This document shows, in pieces, positions 33,622-47,755 of a DNA stretch of 64,000 nt (position 1 is its first letter; the number at the start of each line of letters is the position of its first letter). The position numbers and the translations under genes were made by a program. The notes beneath the pieces were generated by a model. The model did no database searches and was not told where the DNA came from. It saw nothing but the letters and a program-made list of their open reading frames with translations. This DNA is from Stropharia rugosoannulata (taxonomy: Eukaryota; Basidiomycota; Agaricomycetes; Agaricales; Strophariaceae). The stretch is from contig JANCIK010000010.1 of assembly GCA_028532985.1 (NCBI GenBank), positions 1,550,001 through 1,614,000 of the forward strand, written 5' to 3'.

Positions 33622-33840
33622 GGGTGAGAAAGTTGAAGCCCAGCATGAGTAGTGTTTTGTGCGAAGATGTCCAGGGTATCCGTGCCATGCTCAGGACGTC
33701 GAGGTCCGACGAACTCCGAATCAAAATTAAAATCCGTATTGCGCAATGCAGGGCGCTTCACCTTGAATTACACTTGCTTCTTTCCAACTTCTTTCTCTTC
33801 CCCCTTCTCGGTCGTGGTCCTTACTCTTCACTGGCTTATC

Positions 33841-35195
33841 ATGTCGTCCAAGAGGGAGAAACCGATACATTCACTGTACGTTGCGTGCTGGTTCATATAG
33901 CTTGTTCTGAACTTGGCATAATAGATTTGCTGGAGCTACAGCAGGCGCCGTTGAAGCGTAAGCATAACATTGGACATAGTCGTCTTGGTCACGTTAAGGA
34001 TTGTAGAATCTTAGATTCGTAACATATCCAACTGAGTTCGTGAAGACGCGTTCCCAATTTGGAGGCAAGGTACGCGCACTTTTCATCTTCAAGGAAATAT
34101 GTTCATTATTCTGCAGAAAGAAGGTCCAATCAAGATAATCAAGGATACGTTGCAGGCCAAGGGCATAAAGGGCTTGTACTCGGGATGTTCAGCTCTGGTT
34201 GTCGGCAACTCGTTGAAAGCTGGTGTTCGCTTCGTGAGCTATGACTTCTTTAAGCATAAGCTAGCAGATTCGCAGGTATGTCCGTCCCGTATAACATCCT
34301 TTTTATACAAACACCATGAACATTGCACCAGGGAAAGGTCAGCGCCCCCCGAAGCTTGCTAGGTAATGAGATTTTATCATACGACTCTGACTCTTGCCTC
34401 GCCTTGCTAACGATCGTATAGCCGGTCTTGGGGCTGGAATGACAGAAGCCATTTTTGCTGTTACACCTTCTGAGACAATTAAGTCCGTTATTACTGATCA
34501 ATCTCTTTTCCACCTCTCATGCTGGCTTTCTTTAAGGACGAAGCTGATCGATGACGCTAAGCGACCGACACCTCAGTACCGAGGTCTTGTTCACGGAACA
34601 ATGTCTATTATCAAGCAAGAAGGATTGTCAGGGATTTACAGAGGTCTGTTTCCTGTGGTGAGTATCATCTGTTTCTAGCTTTCTCTTGCACAGTATCTAA
34701 CGCTGCCTAGATGATGCGACAAGGAGCTAATTCAGCTGTTCGATTTACGACCTATACAACTCTCAAGCAATTCGTCCAAGGCACAGCACGCCCCGGCCAA
34801 CCTCTTCCCAGTGCTATCACGTTTGGTATCGGTGGAATTGCGGGACTAGTGACCGTCTACTCGACCATGCCACTTGAGTGAGGGTTTAGGGTTATTGTTT
34901 CGGTTCTCTTTCTAATTAGGACATTTCTAGTGTCATCAAAACTCGCATGCAAGCGTTGGATGCTCGCACTCAATACCGAAACTCGTTCCATTGTGCATAC
35001 AGGATATTTACGGAAGAAGGTATCCTTCGATTCTGGACTGGTACGACTCCTAGACTTGCACGGTTGGTGGTACGCTTTTGTGATGTTCAACTTATACATC
35101 ACATGCTAATGTTTTCTTTACAGTTGAGTGGGGGTATTGTTTTCACGATCTATGAGAATATCATCAAGGTAATAGGAGGACGAGAAACGGATTAA
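33841..35195 (+). CDS. CTP1: Mitochondrial tricarboxylate (citrate) carrier
   Basis: ATG 33841 (MSSKREKPIHSL) starts a multi-exon gene that ends at 35195. Three mitochondrial-carrier repeats are visible. Their signatures are YPTEFVKTRSQFGG, TPSETIKTKLID and MPLDVIKTRMQA (the PX[DE]XX[KR] motif; the second has Ser-Glu). Each repeat contains paired membrane helices such as LLAGLGAGMTEAIFAVTP and AITFGIGGIAGLVTVYSTMP. The combination QFGGK, SGCSALVVGNSLKAGVRF and RGLFPVMMRQGANSAVRFTT is specific to the citrate transport protein. It exchanges citrate for malate across the inner membrane, exporting acetyl units for lipid synthesis. Intron read-through breaks the reading frame into pieces, so exon limits are approximate. 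Secure identification. Confidence 0.93.
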
Positions 35196-35555
35196 TGTTT
35201 GGGTGAGAGATTCTTTTTTTTAAAAAAATTCGACCCAGAACTATTCTTATGTGATGAGTAGCCTTTCTTGTGTTTTAGTAGTAGATTCCTCTGCTACATT
35301 TACTAAGTATCTACGAACATGGCCATGGCATACTCTCGCTTCTTTCTATGGGTTGATTGAAACCTGAGCTGGATATTGCGGAAAGTCAATACGTTCTGGA
35401 CTGTGTCAGCCTCGGAATCTGTCAGTACTGTGCGGTGTTTGAGCCCGGTTGTCATCCACTGGTCCAGTTGTATATTGTTCCGAAGGAACTGTGAGTATAA
35501 ATTCACTAGTGATTTGTGGAAATCCCCAGCGCAGTCACATTTGCTTTCCTCTGCA
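35196..35555. other. Intergenic region
   Basis: It includes a T9/A7 tract at about 35212-35227, a likely 3' end signal of the carrier gene, and the glucanase promoter. No gene seen. Confidence 0.5.
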
Positions 35556-37289
<1,734 letters not shown>

Positions 37290-37573
37290 GGGGCGTATAT
37301 ACCTTGGTTTCCCGTTACCCGCCATCATAGTATTTCCGTTATAGTATTTCATAATGAATGTGATATCTCCTCATTCGATTTTGGTGGATAACTCAATGGA
37401 GACTTGTGAATCATTCTCATTCTGACCTCAAGAGACTCTGATTTGAAGTCCTCGCGATTTTTGTTGTTCTGATGTTCAGATAACGTGCCCATCAGTTGAC
37501 AACTTATTACATACTGGCCGCTCGGGCAACTCTCGGTAAAGTATTCCCAGAGCCACGCGGTGCGGTCTAGTAC
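37290..37573. other. Intergenic region
   Basis: 3' flank of the glucanase and promoter of the potassium transporter. Nothing else seen. Confidence 0.45.
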
Positions 37574-40500
37574 ATGGCACGCACCAGCCTCTGGCTGAGC
37601 TGGGCTTCTTCATTTTCGTCCCGCTTTCACCTTGCACGCATACGCTCCCATCCTGAATTTCCACACTCCCTAGTAGCCATTAGGCCCCTTCCGCCTATGG
37701 AACCGGAACACACGACAGCGGTAAAAATGGAAAGCGGACAACTCGATGTCAAGGATGGCGGGACAAGCGGCATAAATCCCTCGAGCATCCGCAAGCTTTT
37801 AGTCGATGCTATCACAGAACACTCAACATTCTTCCGTCTTCACGTCGCGGCCTTTACTTTTATTCCTCTTATCTTCTCCGGCATATTCTTTGCGTCAAAT
37901 GGCCTTTATCATATCAGCTTCTTGGATTCTATGTTTCTGTGTTACTCTGCGATGACTGTTACTGGCCTCTCTACAATTAATTTATCTACGCTCACTACTT
38001 GGCAGCAATTTATTCTATACTTTCTAATGATGATTGTAAGTCAACCATACCGAAGGAAAATAATCACTTAGATTGACGGTCTAAACCTTTAACTTAAATA
38101 GGGCGATCTAACTATCGTTTCTTGGATGATGGTATTAATACGCAAGTATGTTTTTGTGAATAATTCGTTGGAGGGGCCTGGTACTTACACAGTCAGCAGA
38201 CGATTTTTTACAACTCATTGCAAATACGTTGCTGAGAAACTTGCAAAGCGGAGGAATCCTCTGCGGCGGGCTATGTCACTTCGCTCGAGGGCGTCTTTTA
38301 TGCAAACTATTTCGGGACCCATTGGGAAAGCCTTTAAACAGCAGACACCGATTCCAGAGTCTCAAGTAAAAGCCAGCCCGAATAACCCAAATGGCACTCC
38401 TTTTATCGAGTTCACTACTCCGACCCCTGGTATGACATTGATCAGCAATAAGGAGCAAACAGAAGAGGCGTCTATGATACTTGGGAACAATGTTTTTTCA
38501 TCATCACCCAAATCCGCAAATATAGAATTAACTCCTATTACGGAGTCTCACATGCTACGGTCTCCTCTGTCTGAACAACCGACCATACAGTCCCCTCGGA
38601 TAGGATTTGCACTGTCCACGACTATTTCTCCGAGATATTATCGTTCCATGATGGTAACTCAGGGTATGTACTTGTCCTTTTACTGCCAACGATCCGCTCA
38701 GTATAACGGAGTTTCGACTTTCCGACTTAGATGGTCGGTCGCTGCCTATTCGCGGGGCTACTATGATCAGGAGCAGAACTCATTCCATACTTGGTCACGA
38801 ACATACGAAATACCGCAATTTTGGAGGATTTCCGGGACCTACTGAACTTGTCAATCGTTTTATTAAAAAGACTGCGCCTTTAGCCCATAGCAAGCTTGAG
38901 AGAACTATGTCAATGAACACTCACCAAACATTGCAATCTAGCTCGGTTCCTTGGCTAAACTTTGATGGCCTTGTTGTGGGCAGAAATTCAGATTTCCATA
39001 CCGACACTTTGACAGACGAACAACTGGAGGATGTTGGTGGCGCAGAGTACCGAGCGTTAAAGTTGTTGAGCATTTTGGTGCCTTCCGTGAGTTCCGCTGT
39101 CTCTGAGTTTGCAGAAATGGCACTTACTTATTTGCAGTACTTCGTCCTATGTCAACTCTTTTCTGTAATTTTATTCCTACCGTGGCTTTCTTCTACACAT
39201 CAGTACGACGAAGTTTTCGCCAATCAATTCCGTTTAGTCTCGAAACCTTGGTGGGCCTATTTTGAGTGCTGAGCACTCACGTTTTTGTTCATGAACATCA
39301 CTAGGTTTGCTTTCTTCCAAGTTATGGGCGCCTACACAGGCGGTGGTTTGTCTTTGGTTGATCTGTGGGTACCCAGCCGTAACATACACCAATCCTAGTC
39401 ACTAACAGTTTCATTAAGAGGAATGGTTCCCTTTGATGGTGCATATCTCATGATTGGTATGGTTCCCATCTTTCATGAATAAGAATCGTTAATAATTTCC
39501 AAAAATAAGCTGCGCTTATATTCGTTATATTGGCAGGAAACCACTGCTTAGTACGTGACTGTTCATATTCATACAGTACTTCTGACTATCTAACTCTTTG
39601 ATCAGCCTATATTGTGAGTTGCTCACTGTATCCCTTATTAAATCAGCTGTACAAACTTGATACGAAGTTTACGTCTAATCATGTAAGCACCAATCCAAAG
39701 AAGTCCTGGAGTGGCAGAATAGCTTACTGCTGAGCAAAGCTGGACTATGTCCAAAGTACTGCCAGAGAGTTCGGAGCTGCAGCAGGGGCTTTCCTTTCTT
39801 CTGGACCACCCACGAAGGTGCGTTTGATTTTGTGGACGCCAAAGCACTCATAACTAATAATAAATATGCAGATGTTTCTTATACCTGTACGTCTATGTAT
39901 ACCCAATTGAAGATATTATAAATCTAATTTCTCTCCAGGTTTCCGAGCCACCAAACCTGGTTTCTTGTAATATTACTAATCCTTTTCAGTATTGTTGAAT
40001 GGGTTTCTTTTCTTGTTCTCAGTATGCCACTTTGCGTGCGCCTCCCATCGATCTCTTCTGACAATCTTAATGCCAGATATTGGTCTTCCTGCTTATGATT
40101 CAATACCAGTGGGGTCCCGCATTATCTCTGGCTTCTTTCAAGGTCTGGCTGCCCGGGCTTCGGGGTTTGCAATCGCTCCTATAGCGAACCTCGCCCCTGC
40201 TCTTCAGTAAGCAACTTTGATGATACTTCATTGACCTTCAGTTCATGGATCCAGATTTCTGTATGTTGTAATGATGTATATCGCTGTATGCCCGCCACGT
40301 TGATTTCGCCTTTGAGAGCTACTTACCTTCTTCTTAGGTTTATCCTGTAAAGCCCCCGGTAGCCGTTGACCTAAAAATAGATTGCTCACTTATATTTTAG
40401 ATCGCTTTGAGCATTCGCTCGACAAATGTGTAAGTGAACCTCACCTCGTGGTATTGTGCATAGTAATCCATTGTAAAATTAAAGCTATGAAGAGCGCTCA

Positions 40501-41125
40501 TTAGGAGTATTTGAAGCGCCTCCGGATGATGAAGACGAGGAACCTCAGGACCTCGACAAGATTCCATCGAGCAGGGAACGCATAGGCCGATATATTGATT
40601 GGCATTTGCGCCGCCAGTTATCAATAGGTGAGTTGACGATGAGCAAGATTCACAAATCTCTGACAGCGACATGATATCTAGACATATGGTGGCTTGTGTG
40701 GGCCGTCTTTCTTGTGGCTATCATTGAAAGGGGAAATCTCCTTGATGAATCAAAGAAGTGGTTCGACATTTTCCGCATTCTGTTCGAGCTGGTCTCAGCA
40801 TTTGGTGGCATTGGACTAAGTCTTGGAATACCAACGGTAACTTTATACTGAGTATGCCACGAGCCCGGAACTTACTTCTCCAGGAAAATTTTGCTTTTTC
40901 TGGTGCCCTGCACCCATTATCAAAATTGGTGGTTATTGTTATAATGTGAGTTAAGAAGGCACTGCACCATCAACGGTGATCCTAACGACGGTTCCTAGGG
41001 TGAGGGGCAGGCATAGAGGACTACCCGTAGCAGTGGATCGCGCTGTTCTCCTTCCCAACGAGCTAGTCACAGACGATCCGAAGGCAAAGCCAGAGGTAGC
41101 TACAGAGGAGGGACCTGCTTCGTAG
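37574..41125 (+). CDS. TRK1: Trk-type potassium transporter
   Basis: Many exons ending at TAG 41123-41125. The start may be ATG 37574 or 37685-37700 (MEPEHTTAVK). Family signatures: LIFSGIFFASNGLYHISFLD, LCYSAMTVTGLSTINLSTLT (first selectivity filter, TVTGLST) and GDLTIVSWMMVLIRKYVF. A long cytosolic Ser/Thr-rich loop follows (about residues 180-380). Then come YRALKLLSILVPSYFVLCQL, GAYTGGGLSLVDL (second filter), FQGLAARASGFAIAPIANLA (third filter), FLYVVMMYIAVYP and SAFGGIGLSLGIPT (fourth filter region). Trk proteins are plasma-membrane K+ uptake systems with four membrane-pore-membrane repeats. The C-terminus ends acidic. Family call secure; the N-terminal start and some intron ends are not fixed. 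Confidence 0.92.
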
Positions 41126-41474
41126 CTGCATACATATGCACCTTTGAAGTTTGGACTACATTACTGTACTAGAGATATAGATGTTGAGAGTAGAGCAGCG
41201 GACAGGCGCTTATGATCGAGTCTGCCCATACATATCAGTATATTACTCCTTTCGACGTGGTTTACTATATTAGGTAGCGTAGACAGTTTTATGTACAGAA
41301 TTGTTCCGTAGTAATCTTAACTATCTACTACCACAATCGTTGTGCTGCAACAATAGATGTTGCTACTACCTAACCGTGAACACCCTAACATACATTTACT
41401 AGCTACTACATATTAGTACATATGTCATTGTAAAGAAACAAACAGACAATGTACCAACAAAAACCTCTGCAGGA
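41126..41474. other. Convergent intergenic region
   Basis: AT-rich 3' flanks of the Trk gene and caspase unit 1. Nothing else seen. Confidence 0.5.
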
Positions 41475-43855
41475 TCAATGACTGTTGTTGTTTCGCCTGA
41501 TGATAACAGGGAAAGTTTTCTCTGTCCATTGGTGAGTGAACTTCTGTCGCAATGGAGGAGTCTTTTGAAGCACACTACGAAGCGAGGTAAAAGGTGACAC
41601 CTCCTGCAACATACAGTCAAGGTCAATTGGCTTGTTGGAAAGAAAGAGCTTAAAAAAGCCCGCCTCCAAATCACTACCAGGGTTTATATTGAATGAGAAA
41701 GGCGCTACTGTTGCGCCTGCGCCCGATCCGTACCCAATTCCCATAACAGATTGGGACCAAGGAGCTTCGGGGCTGGAGCCAAGAGCCGGATTAAAAGCGT
41801 AAGCTGGCCATTAAATGTTACCGCTTTCAATGAGGTACTTAGCGGAGAAATGGGACGCACCAATGGTGAAGTCAACGTTGTCGAAATAGAAAAGAGTAGG
41901 ATAAAGTTTTGGGTTTTTTAACGCTGTATGTTCGAGTTGGAATCCGTAATAGGGACCGGAATCACCTGAATCCAAGTCATTCACAATCATCTCTATGCAA
42001 CCAGTTGCATCAATATAATTGCTGTTCTTCTCATGTGCGACAAAACGTTGGGTGTCCTTCAAAAACGTATCTTTGACATCCACAAAAGAAAACAAAATGT
42101 TGTCGAGTGGGAGCGGGTTCTTGGATGATGTACGCTTTAGGTGCCAGTAGTAGTGCACGAGTCCTTTCAAGACATGCAGCAAAGCCGCATCATCGTTGGG
42201 TGCAAATCGCGGCTTGAGCTCGACATTTTTATCGATCAGCGCGGAGTCATGAACGTCGAAGCGTAGCTCATTCTTCCCCTTGTCCACGGACAAACCGATT
42301 TGGGCAGCCCTGCGGTTATATGTTATTACCACGTCACCTAAATGATCGCTCGCCAACAAGTGTCGAATGCGGTCATTCAATTGACCATCACTTAAATCGA
42401 CATATAGTATAAGATGGATCTCATTTGACCTGCGCAGCAGAGCCGGAGCCGGATGGCAGGGTAAGTTAAAACTGGTGGCGTCTGGAAAAGCCTTCAGCTT
42501 GGTAATTTGGGTGGCACTGTCGAAAGCGATGATGTGTGCAATACCAACGGTCTTCTTTCGGTCTTCATTTGATTTTCCTTTGAAGATAACCAGTTCGTCA
42601 TTAAGGGCGAGTCCGTGGGCTTGCCCTTCATATATGAAGAAATCATAAGATGGATCTTTCACCGGACCATCATAAACGTCGAAGAACTTTTGTGCGTCCG
42701 AAGGGTCATAACTTTGAAATATAGGCTTATTCTTGTGGATCCCTTCGCATATGGGATGTTGGCTAAAGAGATAGGATGTTATTAGCATCGTCTAAAAGAT
42801 GAAGAATAGGATATATAAAAATAACTGACCCTTCAATTGGTGGCAAATGCTGGATTATATCCGAGCATGTCAAGATATCAGAGTTGGGGTTTTGTAGAAC
42901 GGAAAGCAGAGCCTGTGAGAAACGGCCTCCATATCCCATGTCCTCTCGCGCTGACTCAGAAGATGCACATGCAGCAAAGTAGACGTATGAAGAAGTCCCG
43001 TAATTTTTGAGTTCGCCGTCTGTCGTGATCCCTCGCACCCTCATGTTGCAGAGTAGATCTTTGTCCAGGTCTTCTGGCACTTTATATATAGAAGCTGGGT
43101 TATCTCGAGTCCGTAAAATGCTGCGCGAATCATCGGACGCAGAACCTCGCAAGGCGGAGGCAGAATGGCAACAGTCGAAAACAATTGTCTATAAAGTATA
43201 TGCCATGAATACAGATTCAAGTTATAATGCCAATAAAATACACACGATGTTGTCGCCTTTAGCATGAGAGACTCTGTTTAGCAAAGCTGCCATCGTAAAG
43301 TCTGGAATACCCTTGTGTTCATAATTGTTGGGATCGCGGTTGAAATCAGAAGGGACTAGGACTTCTATTATCTTGGGATTCCCGTTACCTGCCATCCACT
43401 GAGGTGCGAAAGCCTGCGTTCCATGGCCAGCGTAGAATATGAAGATAGCATCACCTTGGCATATCCTTTTGTCGTCTGCGAGGCGTTCGAAAGCATTTAT
43501 GATTTTGTCCCGCGTGGCTTCCGTATCCTTAAGGAATGTAATGTGATCTTCCGCGACTTTCAAATCCTTCTTCAAGTAGTCTTCGAATTTCTGACCGTCT
43601 GAAACGGCGCAATGAAGGTCGTTAAACTTCGGCTGCGTACCATCGTCAGGGAGAACCCTGGTCCGCTCCATATTACTTGAACCTTCGACGGTACTTTCGA
43701 CGAAGTTGTACACGTTGATACCTATTAGAAGTGCGAAAATCCTACATGACAATAAAAACCAGGTCTTATACGTATATGATGAGATAGCTCACTGTGGACT
43801 TCGACCTGGATCCTGTACTGACGGAGTAAACGATGTAGCGGATTCCGTTGTTACA
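41475..43855 (-). CDS. Caspase-domain protein, array unit 1 (subfamily A)
   Basis: Exons 43793-43855 (likely), 43246-43741, 42830-43188, 41861-42762 and 41475-41803, with intron phases that all fit. The large catalytic subunit begins IFALLIGINVYN. The catalytic His is in IFIFYAGHGTQAF and the Cys in FDCCHSASALRG. The small subunit follows with SSYVYFAACASSESA and GGRFSQALLSVLQ. A middle domain starts at QAHGLALNDELVIFKG and includes LVHYYWHLKRTSS. The C-terminal module begins GIGYGSGAGATVAPFSF and contains LEAGFFKLFLSNKPIDLD. Peptidase C14 proteins cut after specific residues and often drive cell death; both catalytic residues are kept here. The extra modules are typical of Agaricomycete caspase-like proteins, with no known role. 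The 5' start is not fixed: an ATG at 44092 is possible. Confidence 0.9.
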
Positions 43856-44092
43856 CTGAAGACAGGTATAAGTCAATGTAGAGGGCAAAATTAAAATCTA
43901 TGCGATGTAACCTAGCAGGATTTTGAGCTGATACGTACTTCAATCTATGCTTTGTATTGTCGCATTTAAAGAGATTTTCAAGTACACTTCTGATCCTAAA
44001 CGTTTACCATTGAGCATGTGGTCGATGGTGTACGATAAAAATGAGGTTACACACCATTCTATAACGCCAATTGTTTTTTGAACCAAAGGCAT

Positions 44093-44976
44093 TCTACCAA
44101 TCCGATGCACTTGAGGGGTTGGGTACATGGCTGCTACATCCCCAAATGAGCTGCGAGGCTTTTAAGTACCCAGACAACAATATCTTAGTCAAGCCACGGA
44201 AGAGACAATGCGGCGTCACTGATAGGCTATATAGACTTCTCTTGAGCGCTTGATGATGCGCAGTCTGAATTGATTGATATAATAGCAAAGACGTTGATAG
44301 AAGCAGCGGGACATATTGTCATTCAATGCAATGAATGAGTGGGGATGGGTGGCACTGGAAGTGTTCCAAGAAATGAATCGTGCACGATGCGCTCCTCATT
44401 CACTGGGCTACTGCTTTTAAAATAGAGTATGCCCAAATCGTTCAAAGTTTAATTTGTTCCAGAAACACACGAGTTACCGATGACAATGGAATGAAGCGGT
44501 TTGACGGGCTGAGCGGTGAGGTGCATCCTGATGCAATGTGCATCGAAGTTGCATCAAAGTCTTGCCCAAGTCGGCAAAAGACCGGACCGCACAGAAGTTG
44601 TGATTGGAGGTGATGATTGAATATTGAAATATTGAAGCTTGAATATCCTCCAATTGGTAACACCCCAGATCAACCCCAAATCTTCACTAACTTCTGCCCG
44701 AAGCCCTCCAGGGCCCTCCTCAGCCACACTGTATCGCTCTCACGTGTCACATCCAGGGGCTCTGACAAAATATAACCATGGCCTTTTACTTGAAATTTCA
44801 TACTCGCGAATACAGTAGCTCGGCAACGGGTGGCACTGAGCGCACGCACCAGGGGATGGGGAGTAAAGGTTAAATACACTGAGACGTTACACTCCGAACT
44901 ACGGCGTAGTTAAATTTAAATCTGGTGCAAAAATTGTCGACACAACAGCTCGAAGACCACATCCCCATATCCAAGA
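44093..44976. other. Spacer between caspase units 1 and 2
   Basis: No gene recognised. The segment near 44441-44485 (TTTAATTTGTT, then ACACGAGT) resembles 48143-48187 upstream of unit 2, so flanking DNA was copied along with the genes. Confidence 0.5.
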
Positions 44977-47755
44977 TCAATGATAAGCACGGCTCCGCCT
45001 TATGATAACAGGAAGGGTCTTCTCGGCCCATTGGTGAGCAAATCGGTGTTGAAATTGGGGAGCCTTTTGAACCAGACCACGATGCGAAGCAAACGGGGAT
45101 TCCTCCTGTAGCATACTATCGAGGTTGAGTGGCTTGTTGGAAAGAAAAAGTTTGAAAAATCCTGCTTCCACGTCATAACCAGGGTTCAATGTGAATGAGA
45201 TTGGTGGTACTGTTGCTCCTACACCCGAACCGTAGCCAATGCTCATAGCAGACTGGGACCAGGGAGCTTCGGGGCTTGAACCAATAGCTGGGTTAAAGGC
45301 ATAATCTGACCGCTGATTGTTAAAAATTTCAGCAGACCAGGAATAAAGTGACGTACTAATGGTGAATTCGATGTTATCGAAGTAGAAAAGGATCGGATAG
45401 AGCTTAGGCTTTTCAGATGTTGTATGTTCGAGTTTGAATCCGTAGTACGGGCCGGAATCCCCTGAGTCCGAGTCATTCACTGTCACTTCTATGCACCCAG
45501 ATTGGTCAACAAAATTATGGTCGTTTGTGGAAGTAACAAAACGATCTTCATCCATATTTGTGTCCCTAACGCCCACAAAGGAGATTGAAACACCGTCCAG
45601 TGGCAGCGGGCTCTGGGATGTACGCTTCAGATGCCAGTAGTAATGCGCGAGTCCCTTCAAGACGTTCCTCAAAGTCTGATCATCATTGGATGTAAATCGT
45701 GACTGGAGCTTCACGTTTCTACGCGTCAATGCAGAGTCTCGAACATCAAAGCGTAGCCGATTTGTCGTCTTGTCCACAGACAAACCAATTTGAGCCGCAC
45801 CAGGGCTATACATGATCGCCACGTTACTCAAGAATTTCGTCAATAATTGTCGAACGCGAGAGTTCAACTGTGCGTTATATGGGTCAACGTAAAGTGTAAG
45901 ATGTGTCTCATTTGATTTGCGTAAAAGGGCTGGAGCAGGTTGGCAGGGTAGGTTAAAGCTAGGGACATCCGGGATAGTCTTTAGCTTGGTAGTGTTTGTA
46001 TAGATGTCGAAGGCGGTAATATATACAGTGCCAACGGGCTCCTTCTGGTCTTCCTTTGATTTCCCTTTGAAGATCACCAGTTCATCATTGAGGGCGAGCC
46101 CGTGGGCTTGTCCTTCACGTATGGAGAAGTCATATTCAGTCGAGTTTTCCATCGGAGCGTTGTAAACTTCGAAGAACATTGTGCTGTTTGAAGGGACATA
46201 ACTTTGGAAGATATGCCGATTCTTATGGCCCCCGTCACATTCTGGATGCTGGCTAAATTAATCCATATGTAAATGGCAAAGGTCAAGGGTAATAACATAT
46301 GAAGCCACTCACCCAGCAATCGGTGGCAAACGTTGAATTATTTCCGTACAAGTTAGGGCTGTGGGGCCGTGCTTCTTCAAGATGGCAAGCAGAGCCTGTG
46401 AGAAACGGCCTCCTTTGTTGCTCTCTTCTGCCGCTGACTCAGTGGATGAACACGCGGAGAAATATACGTATGAAGCATTCCCATAGCATTTAAGTGAGTC
46501 GACCGTCTTCATTCCTCGTACGCCCGTAGTGCAGATCAGTTCGTTGTCCAGGTCATCAGGTACTTCAAACAAGGAAGTAAAGTTGCTTTGAGTCCGGAAC
46601 ATGACCTGCGAATCATTGAAGGCCTGAGAACCTCGTAAGGCGGAAGCGGAATGGCAGCAGTCAAAAACAATTGTCTATAAATGTATGTCATGACAATGAA
46701 TTCAATAAAACACGGACATAGAATACGCACGATGTTGTTGCCTTTCGCCATGGATATTTTGTTAACTAGAGCAGCCATTGTATAATCTGGAATACCCATG
46801 CGTCGATAGTTGTCCGGATTCCGGTTGAAGTCAGAAGGAACAAGAAGTTCTATCATATCTGGATGCTCAGGACCTCTCCTCCAGGAAGGCGGGAGAGCGC
46901 GTATCCCATGACCAGCGTAGAAAATAAAGATAGCGTCATCTTGGCATATTCGTTTATCTTGCGCAAGGCGTTCAAACGCGGCAGTAATGTCATCCCGCGT
47001 GGCTTGCCCATCCTGCAGGAAGGTAATATGGTCTTCCGGTACATTCAGATCATCTTGCAAGTAGCTTTTGAAATTCTGAGCGTCCAAAACAGCGCAACGA
47101 AGGTTGTCAAACTTCGGTATCGCACCACCATCATTCATAGACGCCCGAGTCGACCATCCATCAATCGAGTCTGCGGCAGTGCTTTCAGCGTTATATATAT
47201 TGATACCTATTAGAAGTGCAAAGATCCTACACGCCAATTAATGCCAGGCTTGGTATATACTACAGTCATATCGCTCACTGTGCACGTCGACCCGAATTTA
47301 ATGTTAACGGAGCAGTTAAAAGCTCCGATGGCAGCTCTCTAGTTACGTGATGTCAGTAACAGGGCGCCTAGAACAGAGCAAACACAAGTGTACTGACGTA
47401 GACATAGTGCTTTCATGATTAACGACATCGTGCAATTTGTTTGATTTGGAATCAATCTCTCTATGAGAGAATACAGATCAAGACGGTCAGAACGTCATAT
47501 TTAATGTAGGTGAAGGCGTAACGTACCTCTCAGTTTCCGTTTCATTGATGGCTACACATATTGGTGTAGGGGCCAATTTTTGGTTTTCACTGTTATATTA
47601 CACAAGTCAGCATATAGCGCATCATTAGCAGTGACATGATATAACCTGACAGAGGTTTCTGGCCCATTACCTGACGTGATTTTACGCTTCCGTTTGATAC
47701 GAGAAAAGGTTTTGATTACGGTTTTGACAAATCTGGTTCCCATACTAAACTTCAT
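44977..47755 (-). CDS. Caspase-domain protein, array unit 2 (subfamily A)
   Basis: A seven-exon model, 771 residues, with every phase consistent: 47646-47755, 47527-47589, 47279-47338, 46731-47226, 46313-46674, 45357-46252 and 44977-45305. The 51-nt intron 45306-45356 is in frame and could pass unseen. The N-terminal exon starts MKFSMGTRFVKTVIKTFSRI and continues KRKRK, a strongly basic stretch that could be a nuclear or mitochondrial signal; two acidic/polar exons follow. The caspase domain has IFALLIGINIYN, FYAGHGIRALPPSW (His) and FDCCHSASALRG (Cys). The small-subunit part has YGNASYVYFSACSSTESA. Middle domain QAHGLALNDELVIFKGKS; C-terminal module SIGYGSGVGATVPPISF to AGFFKLFLSNKPLNLD. Closest to units 1 and 3 by eye. 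This is the best-supported full-length copy. Confidence 0.92.
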
